A DNA stretch of 64,000 nt from DAOTWC01 sp048499435 (GCA_048499435.1 JASNZW010000004.1:124001-188000); one strand, 5' to 3'. Shown: positions 23,753 through 33,152, numbered from the stretch's first letter. Notes: generated by a model not told the origin, from the sequence alone. Numbers and translations are program-made.

Positions 23753-25305
23753 GAGGCCCCTCGTCGTTCATAAATGCGGATCGTGATCGTCTGGCCGGTG
23801 CTGAGTTCCTGCGGTTCAGGGTCGCGGTAGGTTTCGGTATAGCCGCTTTGCAGCAGCGCCGCTTCGATTGCCCCGTTCTTCTCCGGCGTGTAATAGTCGT
23901 CAAGGATGACGTAGTCATAGTAGCGGTCGGTAATTGCCCTGACCATGCCGTCCAGACCTTTGTAATCGCGGTATTCCAGGTAAAACGTGTTGCTCCACAC
24001 GGCGCGGTCGTTGGGGCCGAGGTCGAAATAGTACTCGTAGACCGCTGACTGCTCCGCCAGCACGCGCGTGCCCAGATTCCAGTCCAGGCCGCGCAGGTAG
24101 GCGACCGCGCCGCTGGCGTTGGGCCAACTGTGCTGCAAACCCCAGTTGCGGTCCAGCCCGGCCTTGACGAACGAGCCGACCAGGATCACCAGCGCGGCGG
24201 CATAGCCAAGCCGCAGCGCCAGCGCCCGGCGGCCCGGCTCACGCGCGCGCCGCGCCAGTTGGTCAATGCCGAAGCCGGCCAGCGGCGCCAGAAAAAGCAT
24301 GGTGAAAACCAGGTGCTTCCACAGCGACTGGATGTTGAAGGAAACGAACTGGTACAGCGGCACGGCGTAGCTGGCCAGCAGCAGCGCGGGAACCAGCAGC
24401 GCCAGCGCCCGGCGTGCCCGCTGGTCGGTGGGCGCGCCGCTGGCGGCGGGCAGAAACCACGCGCCGATCAGGGCCGCCAGCAGCAGCAGGCCGCTTTCCG
24501 CGGCGGCGGTGGTGAGGATTTCAACGCGGCTGCCTTCGACGCGCAGCAGCGTGCCGCTGTTGGCGAACATGAAGATCAGCGCCTCATAGTTGAGCGCCAG
24601 GTAAACGCCCAGGATGAGCGCTGTCATCGGCAGAAACTGTGTGAGCAGCGGGCGCAGCGCGCGCCCGCGCCCCAGAAAGAGCGCCAGCCCGGCCAGCAGC
24701 AGCGCCGGAAAGTAGAGCAGCGCGATGTATTTGCTGAGCGCCGCCAGGCTGTAGAGCGCCCCGGAGGCCAGCAGGTACGCGCGGCAGGCGCGGTCAGTGT
24801 CGGCATAGGCGGCGCGAGCTATTGTGAACAGCGCCAGCGCCAGCAGCGGCACGCTGAGCGTGTCATAGACCGCGAGCTGCCCCAGGCTGATGCTGTTGCC
24901 GGCCAGCCCGAACAGCAGCCCGGCCCACAGCGCGGGGCGCGGGCCGAAGATCTGCCGCGCCGTGCCGTAGACGGCGAGCAGCGCAATGACGCTGAGGGCC
25001 GCGCTCCACAGGCGCAGGCCCACCCCGCCGCCGAGCGCTTCGGCGGCCCCGGCGGTCATAGGGTACAGGTAGGAACCGAAGGTCCAGGTGGTCGCGTTCT
25101 GCGAGAAGTCGCCCGCCAGCGCTTCCTGGCCCAGGGTGACGTTGACCGCTTCATCGTAGAAAATGGTGTTGACAGGCTCAACCGAAAAGCGGACGAGGAA
25201 GGCGGCCACCACCAGCAGCGCCAGCAGCGGCCATTCGCGGTTGATGCCGCCAGCGTTATCCGCGCTGCCTGCTCGAATCGGTAGTGTGTTCGTTTGCGCA
25301 GCCAT
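23749..25305 (-). CDS. GT-C/GT39-like polytopic membrane glycosyltransferase
   Basis: A 518-residue protein with about ten membrane helices. Between helix 1 and 2 it carries FYDEAVNVTLGQEAL, the acidic pair in the first extracytoplasmic loop typical of GT39/ArnT-like transferases that use lipid-linked sugars. The last 110 residues form a soluble domain outside the membrane. It is translationally coupled to the GT2 gene, so the pair likely builds or modifies one surface polysaccharide or glycoprotein. Confidence 0.75.
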   Translation of the reverse strand: MAAQTNTLPIRAGSADNAGGINREWPLLALLVVAAFLVRFSVEPVNTIFYDEAVNVTLGQEALAGDFSQNATTWTFGSYLYPMTAGAAEALGGGVGLRLWSAALSVIALLAVYGTARQIFGPRPALWAGLLFGLAGNSISLGQLAVYDTLSVPLLALALFTIARAAYADTDRACRAYLLASGALYSLAALSKYIALLYFPALLLAGLALFLGRGRALRPLLTQFLPMTALILGVYLALNYEALIFMFANSGTLLRVEGSRVEILTTAAAESGLLLLAALIGAWFLPAASGAPTDQRARRALALLVPALLLASYAVPLYQFVSFNIQSLWKHLVFTMLFLAPLAGFGIDQLARRAREPGRRALALRLGYAAALVILVGSFVKAGLDRNWGLQHSWPNASGAVAYLRGLDWNLGTRVLAEQSAVYEYYFDLGPNDRAVWSNTFYLEYRDYKGLDGMVRAITDRYYDYVILDDYYTPEKNGAIEAALLQSGYTETYRDPEPQELSTGQTITIRIYERRGAS

Positions 25306-25596
25306 ACATGTGCTCCCCGCCAGCGCCGCAGCTTAGACCAGTGTACAAAGAGACGCTGCTGTAATATTCGTGTCGCTAAAAGTATCAGTTGAATTTACAC
25401 AGCAGGGCGGCACAGAGACACAATCTATCCGCCGGGCACAATGCACGTTCTTCACAGTACGGCGCTTACCTTTCACACGCCTTACAAATTTAACAGCATA
25501 GGACTGTGGTACTACAGTTAATATAGTGTTCGAATACGGTTATAAGCGCGCCCAGTGACGCGCTTATAACCCGGTTTGCTGGCTGCCAACTGCCTG
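25306..25596. promoter_or_regulatory. AT-richer intergenic region upstream of the glycosyltransferase pair
   Basis: This 291-bp gap is clearly poorer in G+C than its surroundings. It should contain the promoter of the gene starting at 25305; several AT-rich -10-like hexamers occur on the minus strand but none has a good -35. Its far end holds a perfect palindrome (25538-25571). No gene is apparent. Confidence 0.4.
25538..25571. other. Perfect 13-bp inverted repeat
   Basis: GGTTATAAGCGCG (25538-25550) and its exact reverse complement (25559-25571) flank an eight-base centre. It lies 26 bp past the stop of the gene at 25597, so it may end that transcript, yet it has no T-run in either direction. 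An operator for the downstream glycosyltransferase pair is the alternative. Confidence 0.6.
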
Positions 25597-27507
25597 CTAG
25601 GGGGCGGCGGCTGTGACCGCGTAGACCTGCGCGCCGTCGGCCTCAAAGGTCAGTGCCAGGTAAGGCGCGTCGCTGACTGCTGACCGCATGGGGAAATCCC
25701 AGGCGGGCGGCGTTTTCCAGCGCCAGGCTGTCTCGAAGCTGTCCGGGCGGCCGATGATCTGCGGCACGATCACGTAATCAATGTCGGCGGCAGCCAGCAG
25801 CGCGGCGTGGGCGGGGTCGGCGGGGTTTTCCCAGAAGGCGCGCAGACGGTCCTGCTCGGCCAGCGCGGACTCGGCCCCGCGAAAGAAGGGCTGCCAGCGA
25901 AAATAGACGCTGTCGCGCTCGCTGATGACCGGGACCCAGTCGCCTTCGTGCGAGTTATCGAACTGCGTGCCGGGGAAGTTAAGGACGCGCGCGTCGGCGG
26001 GGGTGTTCTGGCGCAGCCAGTCCATCGCGGCTACGTCGGCGGCGGCGGCAAACGCGCCGAAAAAGCTGACGCGCCCCTTACTGGCGGCCAGCAGCGGCTG
26101 GTTGAGCAGGGCCGCCAGCGCGATAAGCGCCGCCGCCGCGCCCAGCGCCGGCAGCGCGGCGCGCTGAAGCGCCGGTTCCCAGCGCGGCGCGATCCAGCGA
26201 TCCCACAGCCACAGCAGCGCTGTCCCGGCCAGAATCGTGTAGGGGATGATCGGGCCGTGCCAGGCGATGCTGAAGGGGTAGTCGTAGCGCAGGACCGGCG
26301 CCAGCAGCCAGCCGAACAGCGTTTCGCTGAGGCCGATAGCGGCGAAATCGACGATCAACAGCAGCCAGCCGACCGCCAGAATGCCGGCCTGGTCGCGGCG
26401 GCGCAGCAGCAGCAGCGCGCCGGCGGCTGCTGCCGGAACGGTCCAGATGCCGTGATACACGGCCAGCACGCCCAGATAGCTGGCGCTGCGGGTGAACGGC
26501 GAGGCGATGTCGCCGCCCAGCAGCGGCACGATATGCGCCAGCCAGGGCGAGATAGCCGCCAGCGCCAGCAGCGGCACACCCAGCGCCAGCGCCAGCCAGC
26601 GGCGGACGCTGGGGCGGGGCCGCCCCAGCCACATCGTCAGCAGCCAGGGGACGTAGCCCAGGCCGAGGATGATGAGCGTGTCCGGGTGCGAAAGGGCCAC
26701 CGCGCCCAGCGTCAGCCCGGCGGCGATGGCGTCGGCGCGGTGGCCGTGGTTGAGAAAGCGCAGCGCGAACGTCACGCAGGCCAGCGCGAACACCAGCCCC
26801 AGCAGCGCCGTGTAGTGCGAGTCCATATACGCGCTGAACAGGCCCAGGCCCAGCAGCAGCGCCAGCGCGAAGGCGCGCCCCAGGCGCTTGTCGCGCAGCT
26901 CTGTGCCCAGGTCAAAGGCCAGCAGCACGCTGAGAAAGCTCAGCACCGCGCCGATCGCGAACTGCACGTACTGCATCGTCTGGCCGAGCTGCTGGCTGAG
27001 GTAGGCCGCCAGCATGGTGAAGCCGGGCGTGTACAGGTACTCGATCTGCGGGTTGAAGGGGGCCAGCGTGTTGAAGCCGCCGCCCAGGCGCGCCATCAGC
27101 GCCAGGTAGCCGAAGCCCTGGGCGTCAGTGTCCAGCGGGACCGGCAGCACCAGCGCCGGGGCGATGAACACCAGCGCCGCTACGCTGAACAGCCCCAGGT
27201 CGAGCGGGCCGGGCCAGCCCTGGTCAGCGTCGAGCAGCTCAGCGCCGCGCGCTTCGGCGCGCTTCTGGCCGTAAGACAGCGTGCCGCCCAGAAAGATCAC
27301 CGTGACGAGCGCGAACAGCAGATAATCAATGACCAGCGTGTTCCACCCGGACAGCATGGCGATAAAGAGCGCGCCGCCCATAACCAGCGCCAGCGCCAGC
27401 CCCCCCAGCAGGCCGATGCGCGGCTGCGCCGACGGCCAGGCCGGGGCCAGCATCGCGCCCGCGCCGATGATGACCGCGCCGAACACAAAAATGATGAACA
27501 AAGGCAT
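25597..27507 (-). CDS. Large polytopic membrane protein, GT-C-like
   Basis: From the ATG at 27507 this is 636 residues with about 13-15 hydrophobic segments and a soluble C-terminal part (from about 475) containing ADARVLNFPGTQFDNSHEGD. A start at 27597 would add a hydrophilic, unlikely leader. The overall shape resembles GT-C glycosyltransferases or the DUF6541-type proteins found in surface-sugar clusters. No catalytic motif is clear enough to name an activity. It lies upstream of the GT39/GT2 pair on the same strand. Confidence 0.65.
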   Translation of the reverse strand: MPLFIIFVFGAVIIGAGAMLAPAWPSAQPRIGLLGGLALALVMGGALFIAMLSGWNTLVIDYLLFALVTVIFLGGTLSYGQKRAEARGAELLDADQGWPGPLDLGLFSVAALVFIAPALVLPVPLDTDAQGFGYLALMARLGGGFNTLAPFNPQIEYLYTPGFTMLAAYLSQQLGQTMQYVQFAIGAVLSFLSVLLAFDLGTELRDKRLGRAFALALLLGLGLFSAYMDSHYTALLGLVFALACVTFALRFLNHGHRADAIAAGLTLGAVALSHPDTLIILGLGYVPWLLTMWLGRPRPSVRRWLALALGVPLLALAAISPWLAHIVPLLGGDIASPFTRSASYLGVLAVYHGIWTVPAAAAGALLLLRRRDQAGILAVGWLLLIVDFAAIGLSETLFGWLLAPVLRYDYPFSIAWHGPIIPYTILAGTALLWLWDRWIAPRWEPALQRAALPALGAAAALIALAALLNQPLLAASKGRVSFFGAFAAAADVAAMDWLRQNTPADARVLNFPGTQFDNSHEGDWVPVISERDSVYFRWQPFFRGAESALAEQDRLRAFWENPADPAHAALLAAADIDYVIVPQIIGRPDSFETAWRWKTPPAWDFPMRSAVSDAPYLALTFEADGAQVYAVTAAAP

Positions 27508-27677
27508 GTGAATGTTCCGATCCGGTGTGTGCCAAACGCCCACAGTATAGCCGCGCCGGCGCTGCCTGCATATGGCCCACCCGCCCGAAATTCCCATAGC
27601 CGCCCCGTGCGGGGCGTGCTACAGTAGCGACGGCTCTACAAGTCGAAATGCTGGTTGTAAGACAATGAGGGATTGCG

Positions 27678-28715
27678 ATGCCCGCAAATTCAGCCCAGGC
27701 TTTACCGGCACTTAAGACGATCACCGCCGCGACAGCGCCGCACCTGCGCGAAGTGGGGGCGCTGATGCAGGATACGCCCGCGCCGCTGCGCAGCATGAGC
27801 TTTAGCCCGGACAGCGCGCGGCTGGCCTGCACCACTTACGAAAGCCTGTTTATCTGGGATGTGCGCCGCGCCGCGCTGGTGGCCGCGCGCGAGCTGCCGG
27901 TGACCAGCCTGGCGTTCAGCCCGGACGGCGCGACGCTGGCGGCCGCCGGGCGCGCTGTTTTCTTCCTGGACGCGCGCACCGGCCAGCCCGCCGACACGCT
28001 CAAAGGCCACGCTGGCGGCACGACCTGTGTCGCCTACAGCGCTGACGGCGCGCTGCTGGCCTCTGGCGGCATGGACGGCGTGGTGCGGGTGGGGCATCTG
28101 GCGTCGCGCCGGCTGGCGCACACCTTTGCGCATCAGGCCCCGGTGCGCGCGCTGGCGCTGAGCCGGGACGGCGAGACGCTGGCGACCGCCGCCTGGGGCA
28201 ATGCCCGCGACGCGCACCGGCTGTGTCTGTGGAGCCTGCGCAGCGGCGCGCAGATCGCCGCGCTGCGCGCCGCCGGCGCGGTCCGCAGCCTGAGCTTCAG
28301 CCCGGACGGCGCGCTGCTGGCCGCTGACGGCGTGATCTACGATATTGCGGGCCGCCGTGTGCGCTGGGACTCGAACGACCGTCTGGCCGTCTTTGACGCC
28401 GCCGGCGGCGTAGCTGCCACCTGCCGGGGCGATTTCACGACCATTGGCCTGTGGGAAGCGGCCAGCGGAAGCAAGCTGGCGCTGCTGCGCGGCCATCACG
28501 AGGGGGTATGGAGCCTGGCGTTCAGCCCGGACGGGCGGCTGCTGGCGTCTGGCGGCGGCAGCATTGATATGCGCGCGGCGCGGCGCGACGCGGCGCGTCC
28601 GCCGGCAGACAACGGCGTGCGGCTGTGGGGCGTGCTGGCGACAGACCCGGAGGCGACCAAACCGCTGCCGCCCACGCCGCCGCGCACTGGCAGCCTGCGC
28701 CGCCTGTACGAGTGA
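27678..28715 (+). CDS. WD40-repeat protein
   Basis: A 345-residue protein with six or seven WD40 blades, visible as repeats of the form SFSPDSARLACTTYESLFIWD, AFSPDGATLAAAG, AYSADGALLASGGMDG, SFSPDGALLAADG and AFSPDGRLLASGGG. It lacks a signal peptide and should form a cytoplasmic beta-propeller acting as a scaffold. A TACAGT at 27620-27625, just behind a palindrome CGCCCCGTGCGGGGCG (27601-27616), is a possible -10. The stop overlaps the next start (GTGA). Confidence 0.85.
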   Translation: MPANSAQALPALKTITAATAPHLREVGALMQDTPAPLRSMSFSPDSARLACTTYESLFIWDVRRAALVAARELPVTSLAFSPDGATLAAAGRAVFFLDARTGQPADTLKGHAGGTTCVAYSADGALLASGGMDGVVRVGHLASRRLAHTFAHQAPVRALALSRDGETLATAAWGNARDAHRLCLWSLRSGAQIAALRAAGAVRSLSFSPDGALLAADGVIYDIAGRRVRWDSNDRLAVFDAAGGVAATCRGDFTTIGLWEAASGSKLALLRGHHEGVWSLAFSPDGRLLASGGGSIDMRAARRDAARPPADNGVRLWGVLATDPEATKPLPPTPPRTGSLRRLYE

Positions 28716-29554
28716 GAACGGCGCTGCTTAAGCTGGCCGCCGCGCTGGCGCTGGCCGCCGGCTTTGTGTTTTCCGGCCACAGCCAGGCCGCCGGCGTTAC
28801 GGTGACAGCCCTGCACGCGGCTTATGTGCGCGGCGGGCCGGGGCTGCATTACGCCATTGTGGGCGAGCTGGCGGCTGGCGAGCTGGCGCTGGCGACCGGG
28901 CGCAGCAACAGCGCCGGCAGTTGGCTGCGCATTGACCGCGCCGGCGCGGTTGGCTGGGTGGCGCACTACGCTGTCACGGTGCAGGGCGACCCGCGCCTGC
29001 TCAGCCTGGCCGCGCCGGACCAGCCGCAGGACGCGCCGCAGCGCCATGACGGCGTGATCGTCCACGTTTTTCGCACCGTGAATGTTCGCCGCGCGCCGGG
29101 CGTGGACGCCGACATTGTGACGCGCCTCAAGGCGGGCGATACGCTGCGCGCCACTGGCCGCAGCGACGCCGGCAGCAACTGGCTCCAGCTTGACCTGGAG
29201 GGTGCGTCGGGCTGGGTGGCCTATTTCACCGTCACCGTCAGCGGCGACCCCGCCGCGCTGCCGCTGGCCGCGCCCACGCCCACGCCAGAGCTGCGCCGCA
29301 CGCCCCCGCCCAACGCCGCCGTCACCGTGCACGCTTTCCGCACCGTCAACGTGCGCAGCGGCCCTGCCATGCGGATGCCGGCGCTGGGCCAGCTCTTTGC
29401 GGGCGATGTGGCGCTGGCGACCGGGCGCAGCGACAGCGCCAACGACTGGCTGCGCATCGTGTTCGACAACGCCGACGGCTGGGTGGCCTATTTCACCGTC
29501 ACCGTCAGCGGCGACCCCGCCGCGCTGCCCCTGGTTGAAACCCCGCCGGGCTGA
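28712..29554 (+). CDS. Exported protein with three SH3b domains
   Basis: The GTG at 28712 overlaps the WD40 stop and gives 280 residues: a signal peptide (about 4-25) and three SH3_3-type bacterial SH3 domains, each with the pattern VNVRxxPG...GxxLxxTGRSDxxxxWLxxxxxxxxGWVAYFTVTV. Such domains usually bind peptidoglycan or cell-wall peptides. Domains two and three share a 53-bp identical DNA segment. A start at 28625 would read through the WD40 gene and is not needed. Confidence 0.85.
   Translation: MRTALLKLAAALALAAGFVFSGHSQAAGVTVTALHAAYVRGGPGLHYAIVGELAAGELALATGRSNSAGSWLRIDRAGAVGWVAHYAVTVQGDPRLLSLAAPDQPQDAPQRHDGVIVHVFRTVNVRRAPGVDADIVTRLKAGDTLRATGRSDAGSNWLQLDLEGASGWVAYFTVTVSGDPAALPLAAPTPTPELRRTPPPNAAVTVHAFRTVNVRSGPAMRMPALGQLFAGDVALATGRSDSANDWLRIVFDNADGWVAYFTVTVSGDPAALPLVETPPG
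29210..29262 (+). repeat. 53-bp direct repeat, copy 1
   Basis: This segment is identical to 29477-29529. It encodes the end of the second SH3b domain (GWVAYFTVTVSGDPAALP). Identity at every base, including third codon positions, points to recent duplication or gene conversion. Confidence 0.9.
29477..29529 (+). repeat. 53-bp direct repeat, copy 2
   Basis: Exact copy of 29210-29262, encoding the end of the third SH3b domain. Confidence 0.9.
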
Positions 29555-29557
29555 CAT

Positions 29558-29563
29558 TATAAT
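29558..29563 (+). promoter_or_regulatory. -10 box of the pterin dehydratase gene
   Basis: TATAAT followed by CGGCG lies 34 bases before the ATG at 29597, overlapping the end of the SH3b gene region. GGGAGG at 29583-29588 is the ribosome site. Confidence 0.65.
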
Positions 29564-29596
29564 CGGCGTTCAGTGAACAGACGGGAGGCTACCCTG

Positions 29597-29896
29597 ATGG
29601 CAGCGCTGGCATTGAGCGACGCCGAGATCGCGCGCCACCTGCAGCAGATGCACGGCTGGGAGCGCGACGGCGACCGCATCGTCAAAACGTTTAAGCTGGA
29701 CAGCTACCTGGCCGGGCTGGCGCTGGCCGCCGCCGTCGGCACGGTGTGCGAGGGGCTGGACCACCACCCCGACATTTTGATTGGCTGGCGCAAGGTCACG
29801 GTCAGCTTCACCACGCACGCCGCCGGCGACAAGCTGAGCGCGAAAGATTTTGACGCCGCGCTGAAAGTGGACGCGCTCGGCTACCCCCGCGCTTAG
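29597..29896 (+). CDS. 4a-hydroxytetrahydrobiopterin dehydratase (pterin-4a-carbinolamine dehydratase)
   Basis: A 99-residue protein with the family signature EGLDHHPDILIGWRKVTVSF and a following THxxGxLSxKDFxxA-like segment (TTHAAGDKLSAKDFDAA). The His pair of DHHP and the later Trp/His are the active-site residues. It recycles pterin cofactor after aromatic hydroxylation or, in many bacteria, acts in molybdopterin-related metabolism. No phenylalanine hydroxylase gene is nearby. Confidence 0.92.
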   Translation: MAALALSDAEIARHLQQMHGWERDGDRIVKTFKLDSYLAGLALAAAVGTVCEGLDHHPDILIGWRKVTVSFTTHAAGDKLSAKDFDAALKVDALGYPRA

Positions 29897-29904
29897 CGCC
29901 GCGG

Positions 29905-30945
29905 CTACGAGTCGTACTGGCCGCTGCTGTAGACGTAGACCGCCAGGCCGGTGTCGTTGGGCACGCTGTAATCCCACTCTGTGTCCGCCCAGTCATAGAG
30001 CCATTTGGCATCCGTGATCGAGGCGTTGACGCAGCCGTGGCTGGCGCGGTAGCCGAAGCCGTCGTGCCAGTAAGTGCCGTGCACGGCGATATCGCCGTCG
30101 TAATACATCGTCCAGGGCACTTCCTGGAGGTAGTAGAAATCAGGCTGCTGGTAAGCGCCGCTCATCGCGGCGCGCGGGTAGCGCAGGTAAACGTGGAACA
30201 GCCCTTCGTTGGTCGGCCAGTCCCTGAGGCCAGACGAGATGAGCGTGGCGAACACCGGCGTCTCGCCCTCATAGGCGACCAGCACCTGCTCATACAGGTC
30301 AATGGCAATCCACTTGTCGGTGTCTACGCCCGCCGGGCGTTCAATCGGGTCAATCTTGGCCACGTCGAACTGGTGAATCCACTGGCCCGCGCCCACCTGA
30401 TACCAGCGGTAGCCGTCCACCTCAACATAGGTGTAGAGCGTGACGCGCGTATAGCGGTACATGAACGGGTTGTCGGGCGCTTCAGCGCCGCCGGGGACGG
30501 CTGCCGGGCGCAGGTGGCGCATCGTCCAGGCCATCGGGTAGGGCAGGCCGTCGGCGGGCAGCGTCACGCCGGCGAAGCGCGACACCAGCACATCGTCCAG
30601 CAGGTCGGCGCTGCGCACCCACTGGTCAGTGTCGATCTGCGACCACTCGCCAGCGGTCGCCTTGACCGTCACGAAGCTGAACCCGCCGGTGGTGGCGACC
30701 AGCGCGCCGCCGGGGGCGCTGTACACCTGCAAGCCGGCGGGCACGCGCCGATAGACGCGGTCAGCCAGCAGGCTTTCGTCCAGCGGGAGGGGGCGGGCGG
30801 CTGTTTGCGGGTAGGCGTCGAGGACGCTGGCCGGCAGGCCCGCCGGCGCGGCGCACGCCGGGATTTCGGCGCAGGGCTGCTGCGCGGCGGCGGGCAGGGC
30901 GGCGGCCAGCAGCAGCGCGGCAAAGACAAGCGTGATCAGTTTCAT
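29905..30945 (-). CDS. L,D-transpeptidase (YkuD domain), exported
   Basis: From the ATG at 30945 this is 346 residues with a signal peptide ending AAAQ. The middle part contains SH3-like stretches, and the C-terminal YkuD domain has the HGTYWHDGFG histidine and the catalytic SHGCVN (Cys305). It cross-links peptidoglycan through 3-3 bonds or attaches proteins to it. A start at 31041 would place 32 extra residues before the signal peptide. It converges with the pterin dehydratase gene 8 bp away. Confidence 0.9.
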   Translation of the reverse strand: MKLITLVFAALLLAAALPAAAQQPCAEIPACAAPAGLPASVLDAYPQTAARPLPLDESLLADRVYRRVPAGLQVYSAPGGALVATTGGFSFVTVKATAGEWSQIDTDQWVRSADLLDDVLVSRFAGVTLPADGLPYPMAWTMRHLRPAAVPGGAEAPDNPFMYRYTRVTLYTYVEVDGYRWYQVGAGQWIHQFDVAKIDPIERPAGVDTDKWIAIDLYEQVLVAYEGETPVFATLISSGLRDWPTNEGLFHVYLRYPRAAMSGAYQQPDFYYLQEVPWTMYYDGDIAVHGTYWHDGFGYRASHGCVNASITDAKWLYDWADTEWDYSVPNDTGLAVYVYSSGQYDS

Positions 30946-31054
30946 AGCGGCCTGGCGTTCCCTTATAGTCGGCGGTGTTATGGGCACAGTATGTCCCAGG
31001 CCGGGGGATATAGCCACACCGCCCGGCCTACGACCAGCCAACGGCAGGGGCGCG

Positions 31055-31960
31055 CTATTTGTCGCGCGAGAGCTGGAAGCCGCTCATGAACTGCTTTTGC
31101 AGCAGGATAAAGACGATGATCGGCGGGATGCTCGCCAGCACCGCGCCCAGCATCATCGGGCCGAAGATCAGGGCCGCGTCGCCCCCCATGAGCGTGCGCA
31201 GGCCCACCTGCACCACCTGGCGTTCCTGCCCCTGGATAATCATCACCGGCCAGATGTACATGTTCCACACGTACACGAACTGGATGACCGCCAGCGCGCC
31301 GATTGTGTTCCAGCTAATGGGAACCAGCACCCGCCACAGGAACTGGAGCGGCGCGGCGCCGTCAAGCTGGGCCGCCTCTGACAGCTCGCCAGGGATGTTG
31401 GCGAAGTGCTGGCGGAACAGAAACGTGCCGGTCGCGCTGGCCAGGAAGGGAATCACCAGCGCCAGATAGCTGTTGCCCCAGCCCAGGCCGATGATAAAGC
31501 GGAACAGCGCGATGATGAGAATCTCGGTGGGCATCATCAGGGTGATGAGGACGAAGCCGAACACCAGCCACTTGCCGGGGAAGCGGAAGTAGACGAAGGC
31601 CAGCCCCGCCAGCAGTGACAGTATCGTTTTGCCCACGGTCACCGTGATCGCCACGACGACGCTGTTGAGCATGTAATTGCCCAGGTTGCGGTTGCTGACA
31701 ACCACCCAGTTTTCGGCCAGCGAGTTGCCGGGCGCGAACTGGTAGGCGTACACCTGGGCGTTGTTCTGCGTGCTGACGATCAGCGCGTAGAACAGCGGAA
31801 AGCCAATGATCAGGCAGGCCACCCACAGCACCAGGTGGACGTACCAGCGTTTCGGGACCCAGGCGGGCAGGGCGCGCGGGGCGGCCGCTGCGCGCGCGGT
31901 CGTTGTGGCATGGGCTGCCGCCGCTGCCGGCATCGAACCGGTTCGCTCGTCATGCGCCAT
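31055..31960 (-). CDS. Sugar ABC transporter permease, MalG/UgpE type
   Basis: A 301-residue permease with six membrane helices and the cytoplasmic EAA loop ELSEAAQLDGAAPLQFLWRVLVP, where the ATPase docks. It pairs with the larger permease whose gene overlaps its start by 11 bp. Together with the binding protein at 33219 it forms a CUT1 carbohydrate importer. No ATPase gene is in the operon, so a shared MsmK/UgpC-like ATPase elsewhere is likely. Confidence 0.92.
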   Translation of the reverse strand: MAHDERTGSMPAAAAAHATTTARAAAAPRALPAWVPKRWYVHLVLWVACLIIGFPLFYALIVSTQNNAQVYAYQFAPGNSLAENWVVVSNRNLGNYMLNSVVVAITVTVGKTILSLLAGLAFVYFRFPGKWLVFGFVLITLMMPTEILIIALFRFIIGLGWGNSYLALVIPFLASATGTFLFRQHFANIPGELSEAAQLDGAAPLQFLWRVLVPISWNTIGALAVIQFVYVWNMYIWPVMIIQGQERQVVQVGLRTLMGGDAALIFGPMMLGAVLASIPPIIVFILLQKQFMSGFQLSRDK

Positions 31961-33152
31961 AGTTCACCTTGCTTCCCGTGCTGCGGAACTGGATGACAGT
32001 GAGGCCGATCACCAGAACAAAGAGGACGATGGACTGCGCCGCCGCTTTGCCCAGGTCGTTGTTCTGGATGCCGGTCTGGTAGATGCGGTACATCATGGTG
32101 GTGGTGGAGTTCAGCGGGCCGCCGCGCGTCAGATAATCAATCGTGCCAAAGGTCTCGAAGAAGGCGTAAGTCATATTGGTGATAATCAGGAAAAAGGTGA
32201 TGGGCGACAGCAGCGGGAACACAACGCGCCAGAAGCGCTGCCAGGCGTTGGCCCCGTCGATGGCCGCCGCTTCCTGCAAATCCTTGGGCACGTTTTGCAG
32301 CCCGGCGATGTAAAACAGGATATTGAAGCCCATTGACTTCCACACGCTGGCGATAATCACCGCCCAGGGGGCGTAGGTGGGGTTGTTAAGCCAGGGGACG
32401 GCGGGCAGCCCCAGGCCGCTGAGCATGTAGTTGATGATGCCGCCGGCTGGGTTAAACAACAGCAGGAAGATCACGCCGGCCACCGCTGGCGAGATCGCAT
32501 AAGGCCAGATCAGCAGCGTGCGGTAGATGCGCGCCCCGGCTACCGGCTGGTAAGCCATGACCGCGATCGCCAGCGCCAGCACCAGCCCCAGGCCGACGAT
32601 TGCCAGCGAGATGAACATCGTCAGTACCAGCGTGTTGTGATAGCCGGTGTCGGTGATCAGGCTGGTGAAATTGGCGACGCACACGAACGCCGTCCGGCGC
32701 GCGCCCAACTGCACCAGCAGCGTCGAGAGCCGGAAGGTCTCCAGCGCGGGGTAATAGAGGAACAGCGCCAGAATCAGCAGCGTGGGGGCCAGCAGCAGCA
32801 CAGGCAGCAGTCCGCCTTTGAACGCGCCCGGCTGATGCGCTGTCACTGTGTCTACCTGTGACTGGCCCCGGCGCGCCCACCAGCGCGCGAACCAGTACAC
32901 CAGCGTGAGCGCCAGCGCCGCGCCCAGGACGACCAGCGCCAGGCCGAAAGCGGCGTCCAGCGTTTTTGCTTTTTCGTCGAAGGTGCAGAAGTCGAGCGGC
33001 AGCATGAAGATCAGCGGCCCGGCGAAGCCGGCTGCCGCGCCGGCTGCCGCGCCCAGGGCCGGCGGTAAACCGGCGCGCCGGAAGCTGTAAAACAGCACGC
33101 CCGCGCCCGCCAGGGCGGTGAGGGCGAGAATCGTAAGTGGAGCAGCGGACAT
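31950..33152 (-). CDS. Sugar ABC transporter permease, MalF/UgpA type with N-terminal extension
   Basis: A 400-residue permease. The C-terminal 290 residues have the six-helix MalF/UgpA core with EAA loop DLQEAAAIDGANAWQRFWRV. About 110 residues precede it, with three further membrane helices and the hydrophilic stretch CTFDEKAKTLDAAF, so it is longer than the usual 290-320. The extension is not one I recognise, though MalF of enterics also has extra helices. It follows the binding-protein gene after a 66-bp gap holding a stem-loop. Confidence 0.9.
   Translation of the reverse strand: MSAAPLTILALTALAGAGVLFYSFRRAGLPPALGAAAGAAAGFAGPLIFMLPLDFCTFDEKAKTLDAAFGLALVVLGAALALTLVYWFARWWARRGQSQVDTVTAHQPGAFKGGLLPVLLLAPTLLILALFLYYPALETFRLSTLLVQLGARRTAFVCVANFTSLITDTGYHNTLVLTMFISLAIVGLGLVLALAIAVMAYQPVAGARIYRTLLIWPYAISPAVAGVIFLLLFNPAGGIINYMLSGLGLPAVPWLNNPTYAPWAVIIASVWKSMGFNILFYIAGLQNVPKDLQEAAAIDGANAWQRFWRVVFPLLSPITFFLIITNMTYAFFETFGTIDYLTRGGPLNSTTTMMYRIYQTGIQNNDLGKAAAQSIVLFVLVIGLTVIQFRSTGSKVNYGA

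Noticed and set aside
22388..23773. 461-codon frame opposite the GT2 gene
   Set aside because: Antisense to the N-terminal half of a clear GT2 protein; composition typical of a shadow frame.
25807..27627. 606-codon frame opposite the large membrane protein
   Set aside because: Same artefact: Gln/Arg/Gly/Ala-rich translation, antisense to a protein with clear membrane helices.
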